Positions 14,966-28,509 of a DNA stretch of 64,000 bases are shown in pieces. Positions within the stretch are counted from its first letter, which is position 1. Every line of letters starts with the position of its first letter. Source of the DNA: Chamaea fasciata (taxonomy: Eukaryota > Chordata > Aves > Passeriformes > Sylviidae); NCBI GenBank assembly GCA_029207755.1, contig JARCOQ010000002.1, forward strand, positions 46,455,744 to 46,519,743, in the 5' to 3' direction. Under the pieces are notes generated by a model. The model worked only from the letters and a program-made list of their open reading frames with translations, was not told the DNA's origin and searched no databases. Position numbers and translations under genes: made by a program.

Positions 14966-15020
14966 ATGGATGGATGGATGGATGGATGGATGGATGGATG
15001 GATGGATGGGTGGATGGATG
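14966..15020 (+). repeat. (GGAT)n microsatellite
   Basis: About 13 units of GGAT with one interruption (GGGT) near the right end. Open frames across it give artificial Asp-Gly-Trp-Met type or Pro-Ser-Ile-His repeats. Confidence 0.95.
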
Positions 15021-18000
15021 ACTGGAAACAAATCTACATCCTGTGCATGGGTATTCTGTAAAATGATTTTATTTCTGTGGGACTTCATTAACTTTTGGTG
15101 AATGGAAGGTCTGAATAGATTCAGAATAAATCCTTTAGGCAAAGGTGACCTTTTATGGCAGTTGCACTTGGCACATGACCACTGGTGATTCACGTCAGTA
15201 TGGCAGCAGGATCTCCTTGGTTTCTCCTTAAGTGGAGAAAAAAGGATCCAAAGCCCATTGTCCTTCTAGGATCAACATCTTTGAGGGTCATGCTATTGCT
15301 GGGTCCAAACTGTACAAAGTTTGTACCCAACTACTGTTGTTGTACTTGTTGTACCCAACACTGTACTACACCAAACTGTAGGCAACACTCCAAAGAACTG
15401 TGTCCCTGAGGTACCTTCAGCGACATCCCTGAAAACCTTGTTATGAGTAGAGCACGGCTCACAAAACAGCAGCTCAGATTGGATGTGGGATAATTAATGA
15501 CAATTCAGATTTCCCTATTGATTCTCAGGCTTGCTCTTCCACCACTCTTCTCATTTCACCTATCTAAAAAGAAGGAGAAAGCAAAGACTTTTTATTGAAA
15601 ATGGTTTAGAGGGAATTTGTTAATGAAGTTTTCTTACTTACATTCAATGCTTGATGCTTTTGACTGAAAGAATAATAAATGTATAATGTGACTCCTTATG
15701 CCAGTGTATACTGTGGAGCATAATCAGCTATACACTATCTTCCCACACTACTAAAAGAAAAATTAAGATATAGAGATTGAGCTTTCATTTCAGTGCCCTG
15801 TGATAACTTGATTTACAATTGAAAAGCTACGTAGTAATTTTTGCATAATGATTATAGAGCTTCATAGATGTCATAGCTGCTGTTTTGAAAAATGTGCCTG
15901 GTTGTTTGCCATCCACGTTTTTCCTTTGTGACAGAAAGCAATCAGCCCTAGGAGCAATCCTCACCAGGGACCTTCATGGTGTGAGCTGCTGTGTGGAGGT
16001 GGCTGCTTCAGCCCCATGCTCTGCCTTTTGGGCTTTGCAGGGCAAGTGTTTGGGCAGAGGTACCCACATACCCAAGCTTGTGGGGTCATGGTTCAGAAAC
16101 TTTATTTTTCTCTTGACCTGTGCACAATATTTCCTTTAAAATGTGTCTGTCCGGGAATTTGCACAGGGTTATTTGTCAGCCTGCATTACTGGGAAGCAGT
16201 AATTAATCCTTAAAGCTGGAATATTTCTTTTCTAAGGTATTTGGCTCATTCCACATTACTAAAAACATCCCCTTCTCAGCTTTCAAATGGGCCTTGTAAA
16301 CATTTCATACTAATTTTATCCCTTGGGATGGTAAGCCAATATCAACAAATACTGTTTTTGGGAGCAGCTAAGAGAACAGGGGATTACACTCTCCCCCAGC
16401 TGGGGCAGTGAGGTGAATTACAGACCCCTGTCCTGAAGCTGATACTTCCTTCCACTCCTGCAAACAAATCCCTGAGCAGGCAAAGCAATGTGCCTGTTGT
16501 TTCGGGCTCAGAGCCTGAACCCTTCCATGAGCCTTTAGGAGCTTGGTGGTTTGAGGTAAACCACGCTCAGCAAGCAGACCTCCCAATGGCACAATTTATT
16601 TTTGGTATTAGAAGTCCAAACATTTTTTTTAACCCTAGACGACAGATCTGGCAGAAGCCCGAGGAGTGCAGAGATCATGGAGAAACCATAGCGACAGCAG
16701 TGTGGTGTTGGCAGCACCTTAGGATCTGAAGTAGATAAGGAGGTGTTGCCTTCCTGTTACAAAACAGCAGGCAATAAATATGGATGTGATTAGGCTGATT
16801 TGGTTGAAAATTCACTGGTTGAAAATTCATTTGGTTGAAAATTCACAGCATTCAGATGCTGAGAAAGAGAAGGCTTGGCTGTCACCCCAGCGTGCCCAGG
16901 GCCAGGGAGGAGGGCAGCTGCCCCTAGCCCCCAGGAGTTTGCCCTGGGATGTGCCCATGGCTGGGGACACTCCCCTCACCTCAACTGAGACTTCTCAGCA
17001 GCTTCTGAGTAACCCATACACTACAGCCCATTGGAAGGAGGTATGCCTGAGATAGATCATTTTGCACCTCCACAGGGAGAAACCACCCTGCATGATGTCC
17101 CCATCGTGGGGACACCTTGGTCTGTGCTCCCCAGCAATGAGGAGATAAATCCACAGTCCAGACTTACAGTATTTTTTCATTCTTCACCATCTTTGAGCCT
17201 CTGAGCTGAGCTGGGGAAGAGCTGGCCTGGGCTTTAGACATGAACCAACCACTCCATCAGTACAGACAGGAGGAGCATTTGAGGATTTTAAGTCAAAATT
17301 ATCATTATTTTTACTCTTTCTCTTATGCCTCATGTCTCAGACAGCATATAGAGGCTAAACCAGAGAGCTCTGCTTGGGTTTATTGCATTCTTCAAGGTGT
17401 CCAGTATCCCATTCAAGTGGCAACATCCCTGCAGATTAAAGGTACTTAAAACACAGCATTAGTCAAGAGGGAATTTTTACATCTGCTCAAGTGCTGCTCA
17501 CATATGGCCTATTGTTAAGCCTCCTGATGGGCTGGTTTGTGGTTGCACAACAAGGCTTTGGCTGTTATTAGAATGTGCATATGAGCTACAGCACCCGCTC
17601 TGTGCTAGGGGGTCCCCATCCCTCAGCCACACAGCAGGGGGAAAGAGTCTGTATTATTTTAAGGAAGGCCTTGGGAAAGCACTGGTGGTCCTGCAGTGAG
17701 CTCAGTCAGGTGCAAGTGGGCTCCATTTCCTTCAAACAGGTACCAGTAAGTGATTTGCTATTTAAAATGTTTATAAAATGTCATATCTGGATGCTCATGT
17801 GTTTTCAGCTCAAAGCAAATGGATGCAGATGGAGTGTGGCTTCTGGCAACCCTTCAGTATTTAAACAGGAAGATGCAAACATAAGAGTTAGCCTGAGTCC
17901 CACATGCCTCTCTCATGCCAATGATCCTGCTGTAGAAGAGCCTGTCTAGAATTAAGGGTTATTGGCAAGAGGCAGAGGTCTGTGCTAATTCAGGCTCATA

Positions 18001-19479
18001 CCTTGAAGATAAAATATGCATCTGGTTGTTGAGGTGACTCCTAATTTTAGCTCTGGTGTTGAATAATGGAATAGCATTAATAGTCTGATGTAAATCTGTC
18101 CATATTTCTTATGCAAAATTACCATCTCAGTAGTGAAACAGGCTTCTTTGATTTTGCCTGGATGCTGAAGAAAGCGCACAATAAATATGTATTCAATTAG
18201 CTTAATGTGAGTGAACAAAGATGTAATGCCTAATATAGCTGCAATTCCAAGAACTGATGCATCAAACACAATGAATTGTTTTCTCAGGCTTTTGATTGTT
18301 TCAGGGATTTCTGATCAAGCTTGCTTAGAAATCATTATAATCTGTTTGTCTGTGTTATTGAGACATTCACATATGAAGCTGATAAAATGGAAGAAAGACA
18401 TGAAGCAGAACTGAGTTATTTTAATCTGGGCAGTGAGTTGTCTTGCTGGCTGCATTGTCCTCTTGCATAGTGAAGGACAAACATGGGAGGAACTTGGGAA
18501 TTTCAGGGGTCCACCCTCACGTGGACAGAGCAGAGAGGTAAGGGGATGTCAGTTCTGCTTCCAGCCACACCACCCAGGCACGTGCCTGTGTGCTGTACGA
18601 TGGGAACTGGAAATTATAAAAGCTTCTTTCTTACCTGGTGCCAACACAATGGGCTCCTCCCACTGCTTGTGCCCTTTCTAATCTTCAGCATCCTCCCAGT
18701 AGGGAGCTGAGCTGGCAAATGTAACTTAGACACTGGGGAAGTTCCTCCTGGCAACTGCCTGAAATTTCCATGGTTGTGCCTATGATTCCAGCTCAAAGAG
18801 AGCTGGAGACTGAATCCCACTCCCAGCATCCAGTGTATTGGTCCACACCCACTCTGCTTAAAGCTAATTGCCCCTAGATTAGGAAGGTCTGCATGAAATA
18901 ATATTCAGTCCTGGGACTCTTCTAGGCCTTTTGAGATACTCAGCTCCTTAATGATTTTTTAATCCTTTTTTTCTTTCCCCCTGCAGTTCAAAAAACCCCA
19001 AATTATTTGAGAGCTGTGTTTGAGCTCATAAGAGTGGTATTTTTAGCATGCAAAACAGGCTTTGTATTTTCTTGCAAGAGGCTCACAGAGGCATTTTAGA
19101 GTGCCATGCCCAAAAGGGTCCTGTTAAAGGCTCTGTGGGCAGGATCCAGCACCACTGCATCCATGCTGTCTTTTGGGAGACAACTTGCAGGTATGAGCTG
19201 TTCCCAGGGCAGTGCTTGAAGGGAGCTGGCTGGGACCGCCCACAGAAGAGATAGGCAGTGTCAGCTGGAGTAGGTGGGCAGAATTCCACTCAATGACCCT
19301 CTTTCAGGCCTCTGAAGAGACAAACCTCTTCACCTCAGTGAAGATTAGGATTTTTTTTCTATAGCTTGCCACTAATGTAGAGAGTTTGGCTCCATTATCT
19401 TTGTCATTCCACTTCATGCAGATTCAGGCTGATTTTACACCTCTCCTAAGCCACTTCTTTGCCAGACTGCCCAAATCCA
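15021..19479. other. Intergenic, no gene seen
   Basis: No gene recognised. Small features seen: a perfect 15-base palindrome GTACAAAGTTTGTAC at 15312-15326 within a GTAC-rich stretch, and three copies of GGTTGAAAATTCA at 16802-16845. The remainder is unremarkable, with many TTTATT and AATAAA motifs as expected from its AT content. Confidence 0.55.
16802..16845 (+). repeat. Short tandem repeat, three copies of a 13-mer
   Basis: GGTTGAAAATTCA occurs at 16802-16814, 16817-16829 and 16833-16845, with spacers of two and three bases. The copies are identical, which suggests recent duplication by slippage. Confidence 0.9.
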
Positions 19480-20320
19480 TGCCCCTTAGCATCTCTTTTG
19501 TGGCTTATGTGCTCTAGGCCACTGACCATCCTGTGAAGTTTCTCCAGTTTCTCAGCGAACTACTGAACTGCAAGTCCTAAATGGGACAACACTTCTGGAG
19601 CAGATTTACTAGCACTGAGTAGAAAGGAAGCAGTAACTACCCTCCAGCTGTGCTGAAGTCTCAGGAAAGACCAGGTCCTTTCCTGCAGGCCTGTTGTGTA
19701 GGCAGAAGGATGCCATCCCACACCAAAGCAAAGCACTGATCTCATTAAACTACATGGGATTTCTACTGTCACACATCCCAAGTTTCTCAAGGTCCCTCTG
19801 GACTGCCTCTGCCAGCTCTGCCAAATGGAGATGGCTGTCATTACTTGTAATCTATTACCATCTGCAAATGTGCTGAAAGTGCCCTCTGTGTCATCAGCCT
19901 GGTGGCTGATGAAAATATTGAACAATATCAACTCCTGTGTCATTCCCTGGGGTCCTGTGTTCATCACTGGCTGCCAGATGGTCCATCACAACACTGATTA
20001 TCATTCTTTGACCTAATGGTCCAGCTAAATTTTGGTCCAGCTAATTTTCAGTCCATCTAACAATTTGTTCATTCAATTCAAGTTTGCTCAGGTTTTGCAC
20101 AAAAATGCTGCAGGAGCATTTCCAGCTGTCAGAGCTGTTTCTGATCACTGTGAGTTTCTGATAATGGACAGCAGCCACGAGGTCACATCAGCACCCTCAG
20201 GTGAATCCTGCCTGCTCACCTGAATCCCAACGCTTACAGCCTCTCAAGGCAGACCTTCACTCGTTCCTCTTCTTATTGGTTGTTTCCCTTCTTCTCAAAT
20301 CATGCTGGATATGTAAGGCG
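19480..20320 (-). mobile_element. Old CR1-like LINE fragment with reverse-transcriptase remnant
   Basis: On the minus strand a decayed reading frame (19967 down to 19560) begins PQGMTQELILFNIF and continues to FADGNRLQ. These correspond to the conserved CR1 reverse-transcriptase segments around 'GPxLFNIFI' and 'FADDTKL'; the catalytic Asp pair is damaged here (FADG). Flanking DNA, such as the 'tgtgtcatcagcctggtggc' and 'tcattccctggggtcctgtg' blocks, follows the CR1 order further. The element lacks its 3' end and carries indels, so it is an inactive and very old copy. Limits are approximate. Confidence 0.7.
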
Positions 20321-23300
20321 TGGGAGTAAGCCTTGCCAATGAAATGTATGCAAAAAAAAAAGGCATTAAATGCTTTGGTCTTTTTTGCTTATCATCTCGT
20401 CAGTGGGTTGGCTCACACATTTATTGATGGACTCAGAATTTCTCCACATTTGCTTTTTCTGCTAAGACACGTGTAGCATCCATTCTTCACGTTTCTTCTT
20501 GTGCCATGCAGTCTAAGCTCAGCTGAGCTTTGTCCTTTCTGATTTCATCCCAGAGTGAATGATCAGTGCTTACAGGCTCCTTTTGGTTGCCTTCCCATGC
20601 TTCTAGTTGTTGTTATCTCTTATTTTGCATGTCAGTTAATCGAGAAGACACTTACTCGGACAAAATGCTGTACAAGGGGATGGTTTGCTCCTAAGCTGTC
20701 ATCTTCATACTCCCTGGGCCACTGTTACTCTTCTCTGATCTCCCAAGCCTTCATCTGGATTTAGAGTGTCAGGTCACAAGTGCTCTTCCTTGGCATCCCA
20801 TCTGCAGCACAGGGATTTAGGCCAGAAATCTGAACATAATTTCTAAGAGCCTAGGTCTGGAAAAGGAGCACATCAATCCCAAACAATCTCACCCTTCAGA
20901 ATTTTTTAAGAAGAAAGAGGAAGGCAGTGCGTTTAGGTACTCCTGCACTGGGTCTGGAAAAGCTGGAGGAATTCCTCAGCCCTGCTCAGCCCTAGTTTTT
21001 TGTCATCTCTTCAATATACCATCTGCTTTGTTCAGCTGTGAGTCTCTGCCCATTTCAGCTCCTTTTTCCACATGACCAGGCCCTCAAGGGATCTCTTTGA
21101 TCCTCCCATTTTCTGGTCTAGAAAAATGAATTTCATTCCTTCACTATCAGGAGCTCCATCTTGTCATGGTCAGCAGATCCATCTCCTCATGGTTTGGAAA
21201 ACAATGGAGCCATGCTAGGGGGTGCCTGTGAGCACACAAGCTCCTTGGGGAAAGGGGCTGTTATCTGGAGATACAACATCCTCCATCTCCCTGTAGAACG
21301 GGGCTGAAGGCTTCCCTCCCACCCATCAGCTCCTTCCTGGAGGACCCAGAGAAATGCAGGGAATGTGTGCTGCTGATCTTGAAAGGGAGCTGGAAATACA
21401 AACCAGAACAAGTCTCCCTGCCGCATGGCTCCCCACCACCAGCACTGGGAATACTACTGGGACAGATGGAACTGGAAACCTCCCTTTGTCTGTTGGGGCA
21501 GCTCCCATCTAGCAGAGAACAACCCATGCTCTCAAGCATGACCATCAGCAGTGGCTTGAACATTGCCAGGGAGCATTTTAGATGACTTAATTTAGAGAAT
21601 TACTCAGCAAATACCAGCAGAAATCTGCTATAATTGTCATAATTTCCACTCTCAGCAGTAGCTCCCTTTTGTCTTCCCCATGTCAGAAAGCAACACAGCT
21701 GTGGCCTGTGGCCCTGTGGTCAGGACACTTTCTCCATCTCCAGCCGAGCAGCATGCAATGGAAAGGTTGCACCACCTCATCAATCACTATCAGGTGTGGA
21801 ATGCAGGGCTCTGAACTCAGTGGAGAGGAAAGCCCTGGAGCTTAGGGTGCACCTTTGCTCCCCAGGGGAGACTCCAAGGGCTATCACCCCTGCAAGGGCA
21901 GGAGCTGCTCCTGCCTGTGCTGCCCACCCTTGTCTTCCCCAAAAACTTCAGTCAAACCTGGGCTGAAGCTCTTCACTTCAGCATGTGCATTTCCAGAAAA
22001 AAACAGTGACATCTAATCACATCCACTCTTCCCCAACCCTCCTGCAGGTCAGGTTTACCCATGGGAGCCACAGTTAAGGACGTTCACAGACATTCCAAGT
22101 CACAAATCTCTGCCCCAGTTAGCTAAAACAAGATGTTATAAAAACAAAACCACCCCCAAACTTCCACATTACCTAATGAAATCAGCCTATTCCTTGATGA
22201 GCTTGTGCAATGTGCAGTTTCACATCTCTTCCAAAGAGGTTTATAAAAATATTAACCCATGGATGTTCACTGCTCTGTTTTAGTTCCCAGTGAACACTCA
22301 GCATTTGCTGCAAAACTGTAAGCAAGGCAGGATCTACTTCTGGGATGGTGTTTTGCACACTGCAAAGGGTGAGGATAAGGAAGATGATGTCTGTTTGGGG
22401 AGGTAAGTATTGTACATGTAACAATGTGCATTTGAGCAGTACAACACAACTGCTGTAATAGTTTATACTATTTAAACAATGTCTAAAATGGGGAAGCCTC
22501 AGGAGGCCTCTTGAAGTTTGTCAATACCAGTTTCAGTCCTAAGGGCATTTTATGGCATCAAAGGCCTTAATGAAAAATTTCCCAATGCAAATGGAAACTC
22601 TGAAGACTTTTATATTTTTTCTATTTCTTATGTTCCTTTTCTTCTCCTGAAAAACTCTGTATAATCTATCCACAAGCAGGTTGCCTGAGAGAAGATTTTA
22701 TTACTGACAACTACAGAGAGTTTCTCCTGTCTGAAAAAATAAAGATATATTCAGGTAGTCTTTGCTGCTGCTCTCAAGAAAATGCCACTTTCCTCACCAG
22801 AAATCAAAGGCAGGCTAGATTTTTCTCACCAATTTTTCTAAATTATTTCTAATGGTATAAATTTTTGCTTTCACAGCACAAGTCCTGTGGTGTGACTTCT
22901 ACTTTAAAACTCTCGGCTCCTGGAGACAAATCTCTCTTGTCATTCAATGCAAATTTCTGACCTTCACACACTAAAAGAAAATTGATGGGCTATGATCTAA
23001 TGTGACCCAAGGTTCAGAAAATTAGAGAACATCCTGAGCTCCTGCGCTTATCTTTTAAATTGCGTGATTTTTAGATCAATCTAGTAATGTGGAGACAGAA
23101 TTAAGGAAGAGAAAGGGTGGCTTGTGGTGATTTTTCTCACTTCTCCAGCTTTTCTGTACTTTAAGAAAATGGTCGTGCAATCCATTGGAGTGAGCTGAGG
23201 AAAGTGGTGTCAGCCAAAGTCATTGAGTCATAGAAACCTGGGAGCTGCAGCTCTTGTGAGTTCCAGAGAGGGATTGGTGTGCTTTGGAAAAGGAAATGCT

Positions 23301-26300
23301 GGTTATTGTACAACATCTGCTTGCTCTCCTGTTGCCCTCTTCCTCCAGGATTGAGGAAATTTGAGTGATTCATCTCTTATATTTGTTGGAAATGTTGCTC
23401 CCTGGGGATTTTCACAGCTTTGTTTAATCTCCTTGGGGCTGTGCTGGGAGGCTTGAGCAAGTTGCTACTATCAACAGCTTTAATTTGAACCAGGCCCTTG
23501 TTACTCTCAGTCAGCATGGGGTAGAGGGTTGTGCCCAGCTAGAAGAGCCAAACCACACGGCTGAAGGAGGAAGAGTGCAGGAAGGAGAAGCCTTGTGTGC
23601 CCGGGGCTGCTGCCTGGGGCACATCACACCTAGAAGGAGGAGCCACTGACACCACTTAGCCGTGACTCAGTGAAAGAAGCCTCTAAAGAGGGTGGGATCT
23701 GGCATTAGTCCTATCTCCTAAAATGAGCTCAGGAAGTGCCTATAGGCAGCAGTGACATGTGAACAACCATGGGAAACTCTTACTCCAGGCCTGGTAGGAT
23801 CCAGGACCCAGGATCTCCACCAGAAATTTATAATGCTCAGAAAAGTCTTCCTGAGTCTTATTTCCCTCTGTGCACAGGTAAACACTGAGCCCACGAACCA
23901 CAGTGCACCTGAGGAAGATCTTTTGCTGCAGCAGGGAGTACCCTTGGCTGTGTGGTAGACCAATGTGGGGATCTTCCTGTCTGTCCCCAGCCTCACAGAG
24001 ACCAACATGTGGCAGCTCAAGCTGAACACAAAAGAAAGAGCACAAGAGAAAGTTACAGGGTCTTTTGTAAGTACTGGTTTTTTCCTTGTTTTCAGTGTAT
24101 AATAAATATATAGTCTCATCTTGTTAGCATGTAGTGGTTTTGTGTGTGTAATGTGGTGTTAAACCTCTGCTGAGTTCTGTGTAAGTAACATTTTCTGCTG
24201 AGCTCCTCATCAAACAGAGGCACTGGCTCCAGGCCTGCTGGGTGCAAACCCTGGTCCTCTGTGGTGGAGTGCAGAACCACACAGCCTGGACTTCCTGCCC
24301 ATCGCTGTCCCTGTCGCCATCCCTGTCCCCCCACCCCTTGCTGGGTTTCTGCCTTTCCTTCCTGCGCTTGTTTTTGCCAAGAGACCAAACATCACCTCTC
24401 CAGCCCAGGCAGAGCAGGGTACCCTGTCCTCCCAACATTCCCAAATGTGAGCTATTGGGGTGGGTGGCGTTTTTTGCTGCATAGGTTGGTGTGGATGTTT
24501 TTTCCCTTGCAGAAGGAGATGAATGGAGGAGCTGTTGGGTTAGCACGTAATTGGATTTGTCTCTGCTGCAGTGGCCTGAATGGGTGATGGATGGTCCAGC
24601 CAGGTGGAAAGGAGGTGCTGTCATCCCTTGCTAACAGACCTCTGGTGCTCTTTCAGAGGGAAGGGGTCTCATCAGGGCATCCTTCAGGAGCCTTCTGGAA
24701 GAGAGAAGTGTCCTGCATGCATCCACAGGGACATCCTCCACACCTAGGCAGATTCCTTCCCTCACATTACTCTGAAGACCCCAGTCAGGCTGAAGCTGGC
24801 TTGTGGCTTTTAAGAAAAGTGCCAGATGATTCCTGCAGTGTGGCTGGTGATGCTTAGCTGAGCCATCTCTCTCTTAGTGAGAGAAGTGAGAGAAGGAGAT
24901 AAATCAGGAGAAAATGTCGTGGGCTATTTTGCTTCCATACAGAGCCAAACACTCCATACCCTTCAGCTTCATTTCCTGGCTTACCTGCTCCCCACAAATG
25001 GCCTGCAAGGACAACATGTTTGAAAAGTGGCATTACAAGAAGCCTTTTCAGTTCTCAAGCTCCCCTTTGTTATCCTTGGCTCACAAGAGTTATGACAATG
25101 GCAGCAGTGACCACAGATGTCTGTGTACGTCGGTTCCTGGCATTCTCCACCCCACGCGGTCTGTTCTTACATAAGAGTTGGGGAAGAGGCTTGGCAAAAA
25201 TATTTTCAACTTAAAGCAATGGAACAGAGTCTTGATGACGTCGTTTGCTGAGCAGCTGCAGATAAAGAGCTTGGGGGTTTTTTTCCCCCAAAACTGGGGT
25301 TACACATTCTTCCTACCAGACCCAAGTAAACTCTGAGCCAACACTGAGCTCATTTCTGGGGGAGATGAGGGTACTTGGGGCACAGAAGGCGTGATCAGCA
25401 CCAGAATGGCTGTGCCTGGTTCTGCATCCTGCCTGCTTGGCAGTGTCAGCAGTAACCCAGCTGGTCTGCCCATACACCCCCACGCTGCAGGAGGATTTGG
25501 CTTCTTTCCTTCCTCAGAAGAAGTGCAAGCAACTGGTTGAGCTGGGCTGCTGAATCTACTTCCGTCTGCTTCTGTTTGCAAAGCAAAACCCCCAAACTTC
25601 CACACAACCCATGGGAAGAATATATAAATGCTATAAAAGATATAAATCAGAGGAATGGGCCAAGAGGTGCTGTGTAGGTACTTTTCGCAGCTTTTACCTT
25701 CTACCTGTTGAAACCCTGATGCTCCTGAGCAGATGCTTTGGGTTTCCAATATCTAGGCAGCTTTGCTATTTGAGCTGCTAAAATCAGAACCAAGCACTTT
25801 TTGGAATGTAGTGAATTGCTTTGTTTGCCCTGTATTGCTCAGTGTTCCCACTGCTTCATTGAGCAGTCTGCCTGGGAGCTGTGATACCAAACCCTTCTGG
25901 GTGCCATGACTTTAGCCCCCAAGACCCCTGATACACTTTGTGGAGATATGTTCTGCTGGTCTTGCATCATTCCTGAAAATCATAGGTTTTTCTGCAATAA
26001 GAGCAGAATTATATCTTAGGGTATGAAATTTTACTGCTTCTCAAGGGGGGCTGAGAGGTAAGGCATGGTATGAGTATTTTAATGGTTGTGTTATCTGATC
26101 TTTATAAAGTAGGGAAAGTTGTACTGGAAGCAAGAGCCACTGTGAAGATCTAAGTGCTAAAATAAAGATTTTATTGCAAATGCATTCCTACATCTTCTGT
26201 AAATATTTATTTCTGTGTAAACATAAAAATATTCTGATCTGTGCTTAGTGTCCTGGCTCATTATTTTTGATTATTTTCAGATTATTCCCCCATACAGTCG

Positions 26301-28372
26301 GATAGCTATGCTTGTCTTCTTGCAGTCATTGGCTAACTGCATCATGAGCATCTATTGAGTAGAAGTGAGCTGAAAACCAAGGTTTGACATGTCAAAGCAT
26401 GGATACAGAAGTCATTTTTTTTCATTTCGTTTTGTTGGGAGTGAAAACTGCCTTTATTTTTCAGGAACAGCAAAGTGGTAGTGTTTCTTTTATGACAGTA
26501 CAAATAATAAAACTGCACTGATTGTGGTTAAGAGTGAGATTGAAGGAAGAAAACAATTTAAGTAAAAGCTTGTTTTTATGCTACTGCTTATTTCACAAAA
26601 GCTTGCTAAGTCACGTGCTCTGAAGGGGACCTGAGGGGGAGAGGGATTACATATTCCACACCAATATGACAGAAAATGCTTTAAATTTTTAGCTTGGGGT
26701 TTTTTGAGAACAACTAAATCTTCATTGATTTTCCTAGAGATCAAAGCTGAACATACGTAACTGGAAAGAACAGCCCCAGGGAGAGCAGAAAAAAGAAATG
26801 CATGACACTTTACATTGATTTAGCCATTATGTTCCACTGGACAAATGGGATATAGCTGGAAGAGCCATTACACGTCGTTGTCTCCAAAGATGGCCTTGAT
26901 ATTTGCAAGTACACACTATTACAGCTTTAAGTACAGTAACAAGTGGTAGAGCTTTGCCCTTCCCTCTTTATCTTTTGTCACAAAATTGCACACAGTGGTT
27001 CTGAGTCATCCAAAGGAGCCTGAAGAGGTGGGCAAAGCATCACTATGTTCTCGTTTGTAGGGAATGTGCTAAAAGAATGGAGAGAAAAAAACCTGGAAGC
27101 AGCCATGAAGAAGAAGGAGGAAGGCTTTTCCGTGCAGATGAGATGCTCCTCTGGGTCTTACTGCCTGTTGGGAGCTGAACTTTCCAAAATCCTTTTAACT
27201 CCCTATTCCTGGGCAACACATTCAAGGTATTGCCTGAATATCAAAGAAGAAGACTTTGAACTAGGCTTTACTATTTCCAGTTTCACGTTTTGGGCAGTGA
27301 AGCACAACCAAATCAACCAGTTGTTGAATATCTCTGAAGTAATCATTATATGACTATTACTTAAGATCCAATCAGTGATTTTAGAGAAGTTGCCACCATC
27401 AGATTGTCATGTCATTTTTTGTTCCCAGTGGAGAAGGAGTGAATGCAAGTTGCCTTTGACTTGATCAAAATCTACACAGGGTTCAGAGACTGGAAACACT
27501 GCACATATCTCCCCAAAGAGCAATATATTTGCTTTCAGCCCAGAAAACTTGGTTTTTCCTAGTTAGGACTTACCTGAATCACTGCTTCTCAAACTTTTAT
27601 GGAGGTAGCCTCACCTCTATTTTTACTTCTTGATTCCTTTACGGGCTTTCAACTCTATTCCATTTCCAGGATCATGAACAACTTCGTTACTTCCTTACTT
27701 CTCACTCTCTTTTTAGCTGTGGAAGTCTAAGGATATACTCATGACTTAAGGATAGATCAGTTATCCATATACTGACCACCCAGATTCTGCACAGCTTTGT
27801 CCACACTGCTAAACACAGTGAGTGGAGACTAGATGAGCTATTCTGGAGACTAAATACTGCTGGAGATATACCCTAACCTCACTGCCCTGCTGCTCTGGGT
27901 ATTCGCAATGCTCTGGGCCAGTCCTTCTTGTGCAAGATTTCTCTTGAAAAGACATAGCTGAAGACATGCAGATTGGATTCAGGGAATGAGCTCAGAGTGT
28001 GGACAACTGCTTGGGGGATTCAGTACTTGAGCTGTCTCTCTAGGTCTCTTCTACTCAGTAAAGTAGGTACATCCTTTAAAGACTGCTTGTTCTTATACCT
28101 TTAGTCCACTTATGTGTTTTTCACATAAACAAATGTGGCCTCTGGCCAGCAAAGACATCTGTGTCTTAGACAAAGGCAGCAAGTTCTTACTGGACAGCCT
28201 GGGTTAAGTGCAGGGTCAAGTAAGGGTCGCTTTATCTTGAGTGAAAGTACCACTAGGGTTCAACTTTGGCCAGAGTGGAAGTCAGAAGACAAGGGAAACC
28301 CCAGATTATCACCTGTCCCATCTCCTGATTGACCTGATTCAACCTTGCCCTTCTCTGTAGACTGTACCTGAG
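20321..28372. other. Intergenic, no gene seen
   Basis: No coding exon, RNA gene or clear transposon recognised in these 8 kb. A symmetrical element AATAAAGATTTTATT at 26161-26175 holds polyadenylation-like hexamers on both strands. A C-rich run, with 'ccctgtccccccacccctt' type sequence, lies near 24300-24345. Confidence 0.5.
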
Positions 28373-28509
28373 AAGGAAGGAAGGAAGGAAGGAAGGAAGG
28401 AAGGAAGGAAGGAAGGAAGGAAGGAAGGAAGGAAGGAAGGAAGGAAGGAAGGAAGGAAGGAAGGAAGGAAGGAAGGAAGGAAGGAAGGAAGGAAGGAAGG
28501 AAGGAAGGG
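28373..28509 (+). repeat. (GGAA)n microsatellite
   Basis: About 34 uninterrupted GGAA units over 137 bases, all-purine on the plus strand. Frames on the minus strand give a meaningless Phe-Leu-Pro-Ser repeat. Repeats of this kind bind ETS-family proteins and vary in length between individuals. Confidence 0.98.

Noticed and set aside
14966..15020. CRISPR-like regular repeat
   Set aside because: Pure tetranucleotide repeat without spacers in a eukaryotic genome.
24124..24624. 166-aa minus-strand frame
   Set aside because: Several frames are open on both strands over a C/G-skewed stretch; the sequence resembles no known protein.
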